A stretch of 64,000 bases of DNA from JBHIKY01 sp042139015 (GTDB taxonomy: Bacteria; Bacillota; Bacilli; Bacillales; Marinococcaceae): positions 186,001 to 250,000 of the forward strand of contig NZ_JBHIKY010000002.1 in the NCBI RefSeq assembly GCF_042139015.1, given 5' to 3'. The position numbers were made by a program, and so were the translations under genes. Shown piece after piece: positions 33,180 to 40,241 of this stretch (the stretch's first letter is position 1; each line of letters starts with the position of its first letter). Below the pieces are notes generated by a model, which saw only the letters and a list, made by a program, of their open reading frames with translations, was not told the DNA's origin and searched no databases.

Positions 33180-33263
33180 ATGGGTCTCCTTTTTAGAAAC
33201 GTAATCAATCTGTACCCTCCGATTCTAAAAGCAAAACCAGGCCGGAATGGCCTGGTTTTTATG

Positions 33264-33710
33264 TCAGCTGCAGCCGCAGCTTCCGCCGCTTCCGCAGCCC
33301 CCGCTGCCACAGGACGAATTATCGAAGTATGGATTTCCTGTTGGAACTTTAATGGTTGGTGAAACAACTCCCGCTATTTCTGCACAAATTTCATTTAAAA
33401 GCTGCTCCAGCTCTTTTTCAGCTTTTTTATAAGCTGCCACGCTTTTCTGCAGGTCCATTTCTCTTTTCACTACTCTTACCTGTTTTGAAATGGTTTTATA
33501 ATCAGGATGATATTTACCAAACCTCTGGACATCATCATACTTGTCCTTCCATTCCGCAAAACTATTTATTAAATCCCGTGCCTCCTCATCTTCTTTCAGC
33601 TGAGCACGTGCATGTTTATAATCTATATAAATCTCTGATTGAAGAATGATCTGTCCGACAGCCGTCGATTCATCCAGCAGATCTACCGGTGTCGAAATGA
33701 TAGTAGTCAT
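33264..33710 (-). CDS. ricF: YlbF/RicF, subunit of the RicAFT (Y-complex) RNA maturation factor
   Basis: Subunit, with YmcA (RicA) and YaaT (RicT), of a complex that acts with RNase Y in mRNA maturation and influences competence, sporulation and biofilm. ATG at 33710 follows GGAGGTGCTTAC; 148 aa, as in B. subtilis. The body is alpha-helical (Com_YlbF fold, residues about 10-115). The C-terminal tail CGSGGCGSGGSCGCS has four Cys, which fits the reported iron-sulfur cluster binding of the complex. It is the first ylb gene after the inserted block. Confidence 0.92.
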   Translation of the reverse strand: MTTIISTPVDLLDESTAVGQIILQSEIYIDYKHARAQLKEDEEARDLINSFAEWKDKYDDVQRFGKYHPDYKTISKQVRVVKREMDLQKSVAAYKKAEKELEQLLNEICAEIAGVVSPTIKVPTGNPYFDNSSCGSGGCGSGGSCGCS

Positions 33711-33768
33711 GTAAGCACCTCCATGTTTAGTATAACACGGGCCTGCCGATCGTAAAAAATTATTTTCT

Positions 33769-34152
33769 TTATTTCTCCTTTTCTCCCGCAGTAAATGTAA
33801 TGGAGTTCTCTTCGAATTCTTCCTCATACGAAACCGGGGTCACACTTATCTCATATTTTTCGGAAGGAAGTCCTTTCATAACAAATGCTGCTTTATTCAT
33901 TTCAGCCGCTCTCGTTCTGTTCACTTCCACTGCCAGGTACCCATCTCCGCCTTTATTCTGCGGCTGCAGAGAAAAAGAAGGCAGCACACACTCCACGAAC
34001 AATTTATCATTCTGAACTTTATATTTTAATGTCCATGATTCTTCCTCAATTGCATTCCAATCATCATTTTCTGATGCGTCCGCGTACCCTGCTGCTCCAG
34101 TTAATAAAAAAACAGCAATTACTGCCAAAAAGTATCTGCTGACTACACTCAA
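33769..34152 (-). CDS. Secreted protein of unknown function
   Basis: 127 aa protein with a clear signal peptide (FLAVIAVFLLTGAAGYADA, cleavage probable after ADA near residue 25). TTG at 34152 is chosen because GGAGGG is 8 bases upstream; a GTG 3 codons earlier overlaps that site. The mature part is beta-rich and acidic (WTLKYKVQNDKLFVECVLP, GYLAVEVNRTRAAEM). I do not recognise a family. It lies between ylbE and ylbF, which are adjacent in B. subtilis, in the same orientation and probably the same operon. Confidence 0.6.
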   Translation of the reverse strand: MSVVSRYFLAVIAVFLLTGAAGYADASENDDWNAIEEESWTLKYKVQNDKLFVECVLPSFSLQPQNKGGDGYLAVEVNRTRAAEMNKAAFVMKGLPSEKYEISVTPVSYEEEFEENSITFTAGEKEK

Positions 34153-34217
34153 GAAAATCACCCTCCTTTACCTTAAATATTGTGTGGTAAAAGAGGGTGT
34201 TTTAAACATGCACAAGA

Positions 34218-34442
34218 TTAATTTTTCATTAATTGCAGCAGCATCATTGCCATTTCAGCATTCTTCTGCCATCGCTCAATCCGCTGCGGAATAGTTAAGC
34301 CGTGATATTGCTTAGCTTCATTAATAAAAGCCGGAAGATCCTCAGGGTGCTTATTTAGTCTTCTGTACCATACCGGATGCAGCCTCAGGTAAGAGCGGTA
34401 TTCTGGTTTGTTTTGGATATTTTGAAAAATATGTGCGTGCAA
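34218..34442 (-). CDS. ylbE: YlbE-like protein
   Basis: 74 aa protein of the Bacillales YlbE family, unknown function. TTG at 34442 follows GGAGGAGG. The core NKPEYRSYLRLHPVWYRRLNR-like stretch (residues 11-30) and IPQRIERWQKN are recognisable. It is 15 bp after ylbD. Confidence 0.85.
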   Translation of the reverse strand: MHAHIFQNIQNKPEYRSYLRLHPVWYRRLNKHPEDLPAFINEAKQYHGLTIPQRIERWQKNAEMAMMLLQLMKN

Positions 34443-34457
34443 GGCAGCCTCCTCCTT

Positions 34458-34838
34458 TTAAAATCCTCTGAATGAAAAAGGATCACGCGGCGGACGAGGA
34501 GGAGCGGACGGTTTTTGAAAATGCTGGAGTACCCTTTGTGCATTGCCCATCATTCCGCTGAATTGCGACAATTGCTGCTGAAGTTCCTGGACGTTAATCT
34601 GACTCAGCGCTTTCATTATCTGAGACATCGAATCACTGGAAACAGCAGAACCATTTGCTGCATTTTCTGAGCCCAAGAACTCCTTCCACTCTTCATGATC
34701 TTCCCCAAGTATAATCCAATCCTGATAAAGACTGTTCCAATCACGCTGTCCTCTGCGGACTTCTTTTATAAGCCCCGGATGATTAAGAATAAATGTACGG
34801 AATTCCTGGATAGACGCTGGTAATTGTTCCCCACTCAT
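34458..34838 (-). CDS. ylbD: YlbD-like putative spore coat protein
   Basis: 126 aa protein of the YlbD family, annotated as a putative coat protein in spore-formers on thin evidence. The N-terminal FRTFILNHPGLIKEVRRGQRD (residues about 13-33) and YQDWIILGEDHEEW are family hallmarks; a Gln-rich helix (QELQQQLSQFSGMMG) and a Pro/Phe-rich end RPPRDPFSFRGF follow. It heads the ylbD-ylbE-(unknown)-ylbF run. Confidence 0.85.
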   Translation of the reverse strand: MSGEQLPASIQEFRTFILNHPGLIKEVRRGQRDWNSLYQDWIILGEDHEEWKEFLGSENAANGSAVSSDSMSQIMKALSQINVQELQQQLSQFSGMMGNAQRVLQHFQKPSAPPRPPRDPFSFRGF

Positions 34839-35032
34839 AGCTTACACCTCCACTGATAGCTTTGCTGATATTATACGCATCCGCCTTCTCTGCGTTCGCC
34901 CAAATACCAGCAAATAAAAATTTACTATAAAGATTTACCTAATTCTGTGCATCACTTGATGTTTGCGAGTGCCGCCGGGAATTGCTACAATTATACTGCT
35001 TTTCTTTTTCAATAGCAGAAAGGATACGTGCC

Positions 35033-35536
35033 ATGGACAAAAATAATATCAAACAGGCATTTAATGCTTATTTAGAAAGTGCTGAACCTGATGATTTAGA
35101 AGTCATTGATCATATGGTGAAGGGGTGGACTGGTCAGAAAGATGGGACATTTAATTCATATGTAGGAAGCTGGATTCAACCTGAGAGAGAGTGGCTTGAT
35201 GATCAAACACTTGATGTTACAATTCCGGTACATAAAGGAATAAAAAACCCCTTACAAATCGTACATGGCGGTGCTACTGCCACCCTGCTGGATATAGCGA
35301 TGGGGTCATTGGCCAACTCCCTTGCTCCGAACGGAAAAGCTTCGGTCACGTTAGAGATGAAAATCAATTACATGAAACCAGGTAAGGGGCGAAGGCTGCG
35401 CTGCCGCACTTCGCTTTTGGCTCAGACAACGAAAACAGTGGTAACGGAAGGCCGTGTCTTTAATGATGAAAATGAGTTAATTGCTCATGCTACCGGCACC
35501 TTTTATGTCATACCTGTTCCTCCCGATCTGTTTTAG
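35033..35536 (+). CDS. PaaI family (hotdog) thioesterase
   Basis: Predicted acyl-CoA thioesterase of 167 aa. ATG at 35033 follows AAGGATACGTGCC. The hotdog signature QIVHGGATATLLDIAMG (residues about 75-91) carries the conserved HGG and the acidic residue of the central helix; VTLEMKINYMKPGKG is the second strand block. Substrate unknown. It stands at the place where B. subtilis has ylbC, but is unrelated to it. Confidence 0.85.
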   Translation: MDKNNIKQAFNAYLESAEPDDLEVIDHMVKGWTGQKDGTFNSYVGSWIQPEREWLDDQTLDVTIPVHKGIKNPLQIVHGGATATLLDIAMGSLANSLAPNGKASVTLEMKINYMKPGKGRRLRCRTSLLAQTTKTVVTEGRVFNDENELIAHATGTFYVIPVPPDLF

Positions 35537-35544
35537 CTTCATAT

Positions 35545-35580
35545 GAAAAAGCGTCCCAGCTCTATGGGAACTGGGACGCC
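35545..35580 (-). terminator. Terminator of ylbB
   Basis: GCGTCCCAG and CTGGGACGC form a 9 bp stem; on the minus strand TTTTT follows. It lies between the convergent thioesterase gene and ylbB. Confidence 0.75.
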
Positions 35581-35585
35581 GTATG

Positions 35586-36017
35586 TTAATGATGAACTTG
35601 GGGGGTTTCCGAAATTTCACTTAACGCAAATGAAGCTTCTTGATCTGCTGCTTCATCTACTGCTAGATCACCTAATGAAGCTATTCCTGTGAGCTGGTTA
35701 TTTACGACTACAGGAAGTCTTCTGATCTGATGCTCTGCCATCATTTTTGCCGCTTGATAAATATCAAGGTCCGGTTCTGCCGTGACTATATTTGTGCTCA
35801 TAATATCGGAAACAGTGGTGGAAGCTGGTAGTTTTTCCGCTACACAGCGTATGACAATATCCCGGTCTGTAATCATGCCGAGCAAAGTATCATTCTCCGT
35901 GACCGGGACCGCTCCACAATTTTGCTGTTTCATCTTCATTGCTGCATCAGATACTGTATCCGATGGGGCACAGCATTCTACATTGGTGGACATAACATCT
36001 TGGATAGATTGATTCAA
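35586..36017 (-). CDS. ylbB: CBS-pair protein YlbB
   Basis: 143 aa protein of two CBS domains (about residues 5-60 and 70-125) with VMSTN at the start of each pair. TTG at 36017 (NQSIQDVMSTN) is preferred since GGAGG lies 8 bases upstream; an ATG 9 codons earlier has no site. Related to YlbB/YhcV-type proteins, which may sense adenine nucleotides; function unknown. DRDIVIRCVA between the domains is a typical nucleotide-site motif. Confidence 0.87.
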   Translation of the reverse strand: MNQSIQDVMSTNVECCAPSDTVSDAAMKMKQQNCGAVPVTENDTLLGMITDRDIVIRCVAEKLPASTTVSDIMSTNIVTAEPDLDIYQAAKMMAEHQIRRLPVVVNNQLTGIASLGDLAVDEAADQEASFALSEISETPQVHH

Positions 36018-36181
36018 TTTACTAACCTCCATTTCATTTTTCATTGATACTATGTGCAGATATTAGTAGTTTTATGCTGGAAACGTCGATTAAAAGTTCG
36101 ATACATCCGTAAATTGCATCTAACTTTTAATCGTAATATGATAAAATAAGAAAGTAATGTTGTGATATTAGGAGGTCACTT

Positions 36182-36541
36182 ATGAAGATTGAAGACTTTG
36201 ATTTTCACGGAAAGCAGATTACACTAGAACACTTGACAAGAATTATGGAAAATAACGGATTTATTCACGGCGGGCAATGGGATTATGAAAGAGTTACCTA
36301 TGATTATAAAATGCTCGATCAAACGGACAACGCTACGTATTTTATACGCCTACAAGCTTTTGCTGTAAGCGGAGAAATCCCAAAAGATGACGCAACCGTT
36401 GAAGTTATGACACCTTTTCTAGGCAGGCATTATTATCCTCATGGCGTTGAGTATGATGAAACGTTTCCTGATAAGATTGTGAGAAAAACGAAACAGAAAA
36501 TTGAAAGCGTCTATAATGATGTAAAGGATTTTGTTAATTAG
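36182..36541 (+). CDS. ylbA: YugN-like family protein YlbA
   Basis: 119 aa protein of the YugN-like family, unknown function. ATG at 36182 follows AGGAGGTCACTT. Family features are GGQWDYERVTYDYK (residues about 31-44) and TPFLGRHYYPHGVEYDE (about 80-96). In B. subtilis ylbA lies next to ctaG; here a repeat element and ytvI come next. Confidence 0.85.
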   Translation: MKIEDFDFHGKQITLEHLTRIMENNGFIHGGQWDYERVTYDYKMLDQTDNATYFIRLQAFAVSGEIPKDDATVEVMTPFLGRHYYPHGVEYDETFPDKIVRKTKQKIESVYNDVKDFVN

Positions 36542-36586
36542 GCCGCAGCTACATACGAGAAAGAGCGTCCACAAAAATGAGTAACA

Positions 36587-36851
36587 GACTGGGAAAAATC
36601 AAAAATATCCTTTTAAAGACGAATATTAATTTCTTTGAATGAGAAATTAGTTCATTTGCGCAGTCAAAATACGTAGACTCCTGGTCGATTAAAACCTGCC
36701 ACTTCCTGTGTGGCCGACATCGACCCTGGCACTCGAAATGCGAAGCGTTTTGACGGAGGCATATGTTGAAAACTCATAATTAACAAACAATCCAGACAGA
36801 TTCAGTTGAATCGTCTGGATTTTGCCATAAATTATTTACTTTTTCCCAGCC
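36587..36851. repeat. Mosaic repeat R1 with inverted ends
   Basis: Ends GACTGGGAAAAA and TTTTTCCCAGCC are near-perfect inverted repeats. The left part (36616-36685) matches R2 and the right part (36741-36851) matches R3 over about 110 bp, including a hairpin ATCCAGACAGATTC/GAATCGTCTGGAT. No open frame. This is the only content of the 413 bp gap between ylbA and ytvI apart from the ytvI promoter area (TATAAT at about 36907). Confidence 0.75.
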
Positions 36852-36954
36852 ACTCACTATTGGTACACCACTGAGGCAAACGTCTGTTTATTCTTTCCAA
36901 TTCATATTATAATATAGATAAATACAGTAAGGTTGGCTTGAAAGGAGTCTGCAT

Positions 36955-38019
36955 TTGTCTACCCTATTCAATAAAAAAACAATCATCCGGCTGCTTTCAG
37001 TGATTCTGATTATTGCAGCTGCCTATTACATACTTCCCGTTTCCGGACCTATAATACTTGCTTTCCTGACTGCCCTAATTTTATCACCGCTCGTCCGCTT
37101 CATTATGGACAAAACGAAAATGCAGCGTGCACTTGCTGTTACGATAGTGTTTACTCTGTTTTTATGCGGCATTGGTTTCACAGGATATATACTAATAACG
37201 CAGGTTGTCACCCAGGTGATTTATTTTATAGAAAATCTCCCTATTTATATAACGGAATTAAATCGTGTCGTGTTTCACTGGCAGAATCAGATAAATGAGC
37301 TTTATGAAAATTTAAACCTGCCGCAGGACGCTATAAATGAAATTAATTCACAAATAACCGATATGCTTGAAAACGTGCGGGACAATATAAGTGATAGGGA
37401 TATATTAAATGAGATAACTGGTATTGTCGCTTCCATTCCAGGGTACCTTGTAACATTTCTCGTATACTTAATTGCGCTCTTTTTATTTATGATAGACCTG
37501 CCCAGACTTCGTAACAAAATGTACTCTTTTATGAAAGAAGAAACAGCTGAAAAATTTCAATTTATGACGTCACGTTTATCCTATGTTATTATTGGGTTTT
37601 TTAAGGCGCAATTTTTAGTCAGCATACTTATATTTATCGTTACATTAATTGGACTCTATATTTTCGTGCCCGAAGTCGCGCTCATCATGTCAATTGTCAT
37701 CTGGCTGGTAGATTTAATACCGATAATTGGATCCATTATCATTTTGTCGCCTTGGGCAATTTATTATTTTCTCGTCGGAAACACACTGCTTGGAACTCAG
37801 CTTATTATACTGGCCGCTATTCTGCTGATTATCCGGCGAACCGTGGAGCCAAAGGTAATGGGACACCATATTGGGCTCTCTCCGCTTGCCACTTTAATTT
37901 CACTGTATATCGGTCTGACCCTGCTTGGAATTATAGGTTTTATCGTCGGGCCTCTCACGGTTATTGCCTTCAGCACAGCGCGTGAAGCAGGCTTAATCAA
38001 ATTGAACTTCAAAATATAA
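36955..38019 (+). CDS. ytvI: AI-2E family transporter, YtvI-like
   Basis: 354 aa polytopic membrane protein of the PerM/AI-2E exporter family. TTG at 36955 follows AAAGGAG. Two N-terminal helices, a large extracytoplasmic loop (about residues 85-165) and five or more C-terminal helices are visible; the family block VDLIPIIGSIIILSPWA (about 245-261) and the GLSPLATLISLYIG end are clear. Relatives export small compounds or act in Na+/alkali tolerance, so an ion role is possible. Similarity to YtvI is by length and topology. Confidence 0.85.
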   Translation: MSTLFNKKTIIRLLSVILIIAAAYYILPVSGPIILAFLTALILSPLVRFIMDKTKMQRALAVTIVFTLFLCGIGFTGYILITQVVTQVIYFIENLPIYITELNRVVFHWQNQINELYENLNLPQDAINEINSQITDMLENVRDNISDRDILNEITGIVASIPGYLVTFLVYLIALFLFMIDLPRLRNKMYSFMKEETAEKFQFMTSRLSYVIIGFFKAQFLVSILIFIVTLIGLYIFVPEVALIMSIVIWLVDLIPIIGSIIILSPWAIYYFLVGNTLLGTQLIILAAILLIIRRTVEPKVMGHHIGLSPLATLISLYIGLTLLGIIGFIVGPLTVIAFSTAREAGLIKLNFKI

Positions 38020-38023
38020 GAAA

Positions 38024-38392
38024 GAGGCTGGCACCAAAATAGCCTTTTGAAAGACGAATATTAAATCCTTTGAATGAGAAAACAGATTCAATGCTTATTC
38101 AAAATGCGAAGACTCCTGGTTGATAAAAACCGGCCACGTCCTGTGGCCAACATCGACACTAGCACGTCCTGTGCGTCGTGGGAATAGTGTGTGGAATAAA
38201 CACCCTAGGCAGTGTTAACTGTGGAGGAAGCTGAATTAGTTGAAGACATGCCCCACGGAAAGCCTCCGCCTGCAGGGATGATATCAACTAATTCTATACT
38301 TTCTTATTCTTAAAAAAATACCATGGTCCCCATCTAGAGGGATGGCATCCATGGTATTTTACGTTAAGGGCTTTTGATAATGCCCCTCTCTT
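38024..38392. repeat. Mosaic repeat R2
   Basis: Begins GAGGCTGGCACC just after ytvI. Segments match R1 (38051-38125), R3 (38141-38178, GCCAACATCGACACTAGCAC) and R4 (38231-38377). The last part contains an ACCATGG...CCATGGT hairpin (38321-38358) with a T run, which may end transcripts. No open frame; it fills the 390 bp gap to the DUF420 gene. Confidence 0.75.
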
Positions 38393-38406
38393 TTATCACT
38401 GAAGCC

Positions 38407-38958
38407 TTAATAATAGGGGGAAATCATCAAATACACGACCACACCCGTAATACTCACATACAGCCAGAGCGGCATCGTCCACCTGGCGATTTTGCGATGA
38501 CGCTCCACTTGATTTGCCTGACCGCGTAAAAAAGTCATTATCGCAAGTGGGACAATTATCGCAGCCAATACAATGTGTGAGATTAAAATAAAGTAGTAAA
38601 CACCGGCAAGGAGCCCTGTACCTCCATAAGAGGTCGATTCTGCCAAATAATGATATGTGAGATACGTTACGAGAAACAACGCTGTTGACGTAAAAGCAGC
38701 GTAAATAAAGCGGCGGTGCATTTTTACATTTTTTCTTAATATAAAATACAAAGCAGATAGGAGGAAAACTGTCGTAAAGCTGTTAAAGATGGCATTCATC
38801 ATCGGAAGGATCGTTAATTCAAACCCGACCTCCCCGTCAAAGCCCTCCATAAAAATTAATGCAGTCACAAGTCCATTTATAATAACGGAAAGTGTCACAA
38901 CTATCATGACATGTTTCTTATTCTGCTTTTGTTCGAATGAGCCTGCTGATTGAGACAT
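38407..38958 (-). CDS. DUF420 membrane protein (YozB/CtaM-like oxidase assembly factor)
   Basis: 183 aa protein with five predicted helices (about 16-37, 52-70, 83-103, 120-142, 158-178). It belongs to DUF420; S. aureus CtaM and B. subtilis YozB are members, and CtaM is required for heme a containing oxidase. It lies directly downstream of ctaF, in the slot held by ctaG in B. subtilis, which is absent here. Conserved His in KMHRRFIYAA, YHYLAES and ISHIVLA could bind metal or heme. Confidence 0.85.
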   Translation of the reverse strand: MSQSAGSFEQKQNKKHVMIVVTLSVIINGLVTALIFMEGFDGEVGFELTILPMMNAIFNSFTTVFLLSALYFILRKNVKMHRRFIYAAFTSTALFLVTYLTYHYLAESTSYGGTGLLAGVYYFILISHIVLAAIIVPLAIMTFLRGQANQVERHRKIARWTMPLWLYVSITGVVVYLMISPYY

Positions 38959-39185
38959 AAAGCTCCTCCTTTCCGAATTTCAACATCATAGCTTTCTCTT
39001 TCTTTCCAATTATACATAAAGAATCAGCTTTGTGCTCCATATGCCTCTAACAATCAGGTGAACAAAAATGTGAATTGGAATCTCAATTAACTTCGGCCAA
39101 TTAACTCGGATTTGGCTTATCGCTAAGGCAAACTTGAGGATGTCATAGTTCTTAAAAGATAAAGACATCTAAAGTAATAAACGAA

Positions 39186-39222
39186 ACGCTTCCGACTATC
39201 AAGTTTTTGATAATCGAAAGCG
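39186..39222. terminator. Hairpin downstream of ctaF
   Basis: AACGCTTCCGACTATC and GATAATCGAAAGCGTT pair with two mismatches, around a short T-rich loop. T-rich flanks occur on both sides. It lies 48 bp past the ctaF stop on the minus strand and may end the ctaCDEF transcript, leaving the DUF420 gene with its own promoter. Nothing else is seen in this 310 bp gap. Confidence 0.6.
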
Positions 39223-39269
39223 TTATTTTTGCTCTTATGAGACCTATCTCTCTCCGCCTCTAACAAATT

Positions 39270-39614
39270 TTAATACTTCGTTACACTGAGCAGAAGGGTT
39301 AATGCAATAATTGCCGGTGTAGACAAAACTACCCCTGAAACAATAAACGCATTGGCCCATTCGTGGTTTTTATCCTTCAAATGCATAAAATAAAACAATT
39401 GTAGGAAAAACTGAATGACCGCAAGCAGCAGAATAAACGGAATGGTAAAGCCCGGTTCAATCATTTCCGTCGCAACCGCGATAAAGGAAAGCAGTGTCAG
39501 AAAAATCATAAAGGCAAAAGATGTTATCTGAATTCGTTTTTCCTTGTTCAGCTTTGCAATTTCTTCTTTCGTCATTGAACTTTTCGAAAACGGTTTAGAA
39601 AGATCATCTGACAT
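39270..39614 (-). CDS. ctaF: Cytochrome c oxidase subunit IV (CtaF)
   Basis: Small subunit of the caa3 oxidase, 114 aa, with three predicted helices and the COX4-like core QFFLQLFYFMHLKDK (residues about 67-81). It is 2 bp behind ctaE. Its Lys-rich N-terminus (MTKEEIAKLNKEKR) is cytoplasmic. It supports assembly or stability of subunit I near the CuB site by analogy with E. coli subunit IV. Confidence 0.92.
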   Translation of the reverse strand: MSDDLSKPFSKSSMTKEEIAKLNKEKRIQITSFAFMIFLTLLSFIAVATEMIEPGFTIPFILLLAVIQFFLQLFYFMHLKDKNHEWANAFIVSGVVLSTPAIIALTLLLSVTKY

Positions 39615-39616
39615 TT

Positions 39617-40240
39617 TTATGCGCCCCCTATACTCATAAGGTATACTACCGTGAAGATAAATACCCAGACAACGTCAATAAAGTGCCAATACAAGCTTGC
39701 TACATAAAATTTAGGTGCATTTGTCAGTGTGATGCCGGCGCGGCTGTACCGGATCAGAAGCGTTGATATCCAGCAGAGGCCAAATAACACGTGGGCACCG
39801 TGCAGTCCTACAAGCGTATAAAAGGAAGAAGCAAAGGCACTTGTAGTATACCCAAGTTCTCCATGATGAACATACTCATAGAACTCGTATATTTCAAATC
39901 CAAGAAAGCCGACACCTAATACGACAGTAACTACCATCCAAATCATCATGGCTTTAAACTGGTTTTTCTTCATCGCAAACATCGCAAGAACACTTGTCAG
40001 GGAGCTGGTTAAAAGCAACATTGTCATGACAAAAACGAGCGGCAGGGCGAACAGCTCTTCCGCTGATGGCCCGCTGCCTGTCCCGTCTCTTAAGCCGAGA
40101 AACGTTCCAAAGAAAGTGGCAAACATGATTGTCTCCCCGCCAAGAAAGACCCAGAATCCTAAAAATTTGTTCTTCCCTTCTAGGGTCGCTCTTTCCGGGT
40201 GCGACGGAAGTCCTTTTGATAAATCAACCGAACCTGCCAT
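39617..40240 (-). CDS. ctaE: Cytochrome c oxidase subunit III (CtaE)
   Basis: 207 aa, five-helix form of COX3 usual in Bacillus. The start MAGSVDLSKGLPSHPER and LGFWVFLGGETIMFATFF (about 27-44, with the conserved Glu) are typical; TLVGLHGAHVLFGLCW (about 142-157) and ASLYWHFIDVVWVFIF (about 181-196) hold conserved His. It is 1 bp after ctaD in the ctaCDEF operon. Confidence 0.95.
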   Translation of the reverse strand: MAGSVDLSKGLPSHPERATLEGKNKFLGFWVFLGGETIMFATFFGTFLGLRDGTGSGPSAEELFALPLVFVMTMLLLTSSLTSVLAMFAMKKNQFKAMMIWMVVTVVLGVGFLGFEIYEFYEYVHHGELGYTTSAFASSFYTLVGLHGAHVLFGLCWISTLLIRYSRAGITLTNAPKFYVASLYWHFIDVVWVFIFTVVYLMSIGGA

Positions 40241-40241
40241 A

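Noticed and set aside
20416..33263. Genomic island or prophage hypothesis for the ylbG-ylbF block
   Set aside because: No integrase, tRNA target, flanking direct repeats or phage genes; the genes are ordinary metabolic genes in mixed orientation.
33264..33310. GC-rich repeated stretch at the end of ricF considered as a separate repeat element
   Set aside because: It encodes the Gly/Cys tail of RicF and is explained by it.
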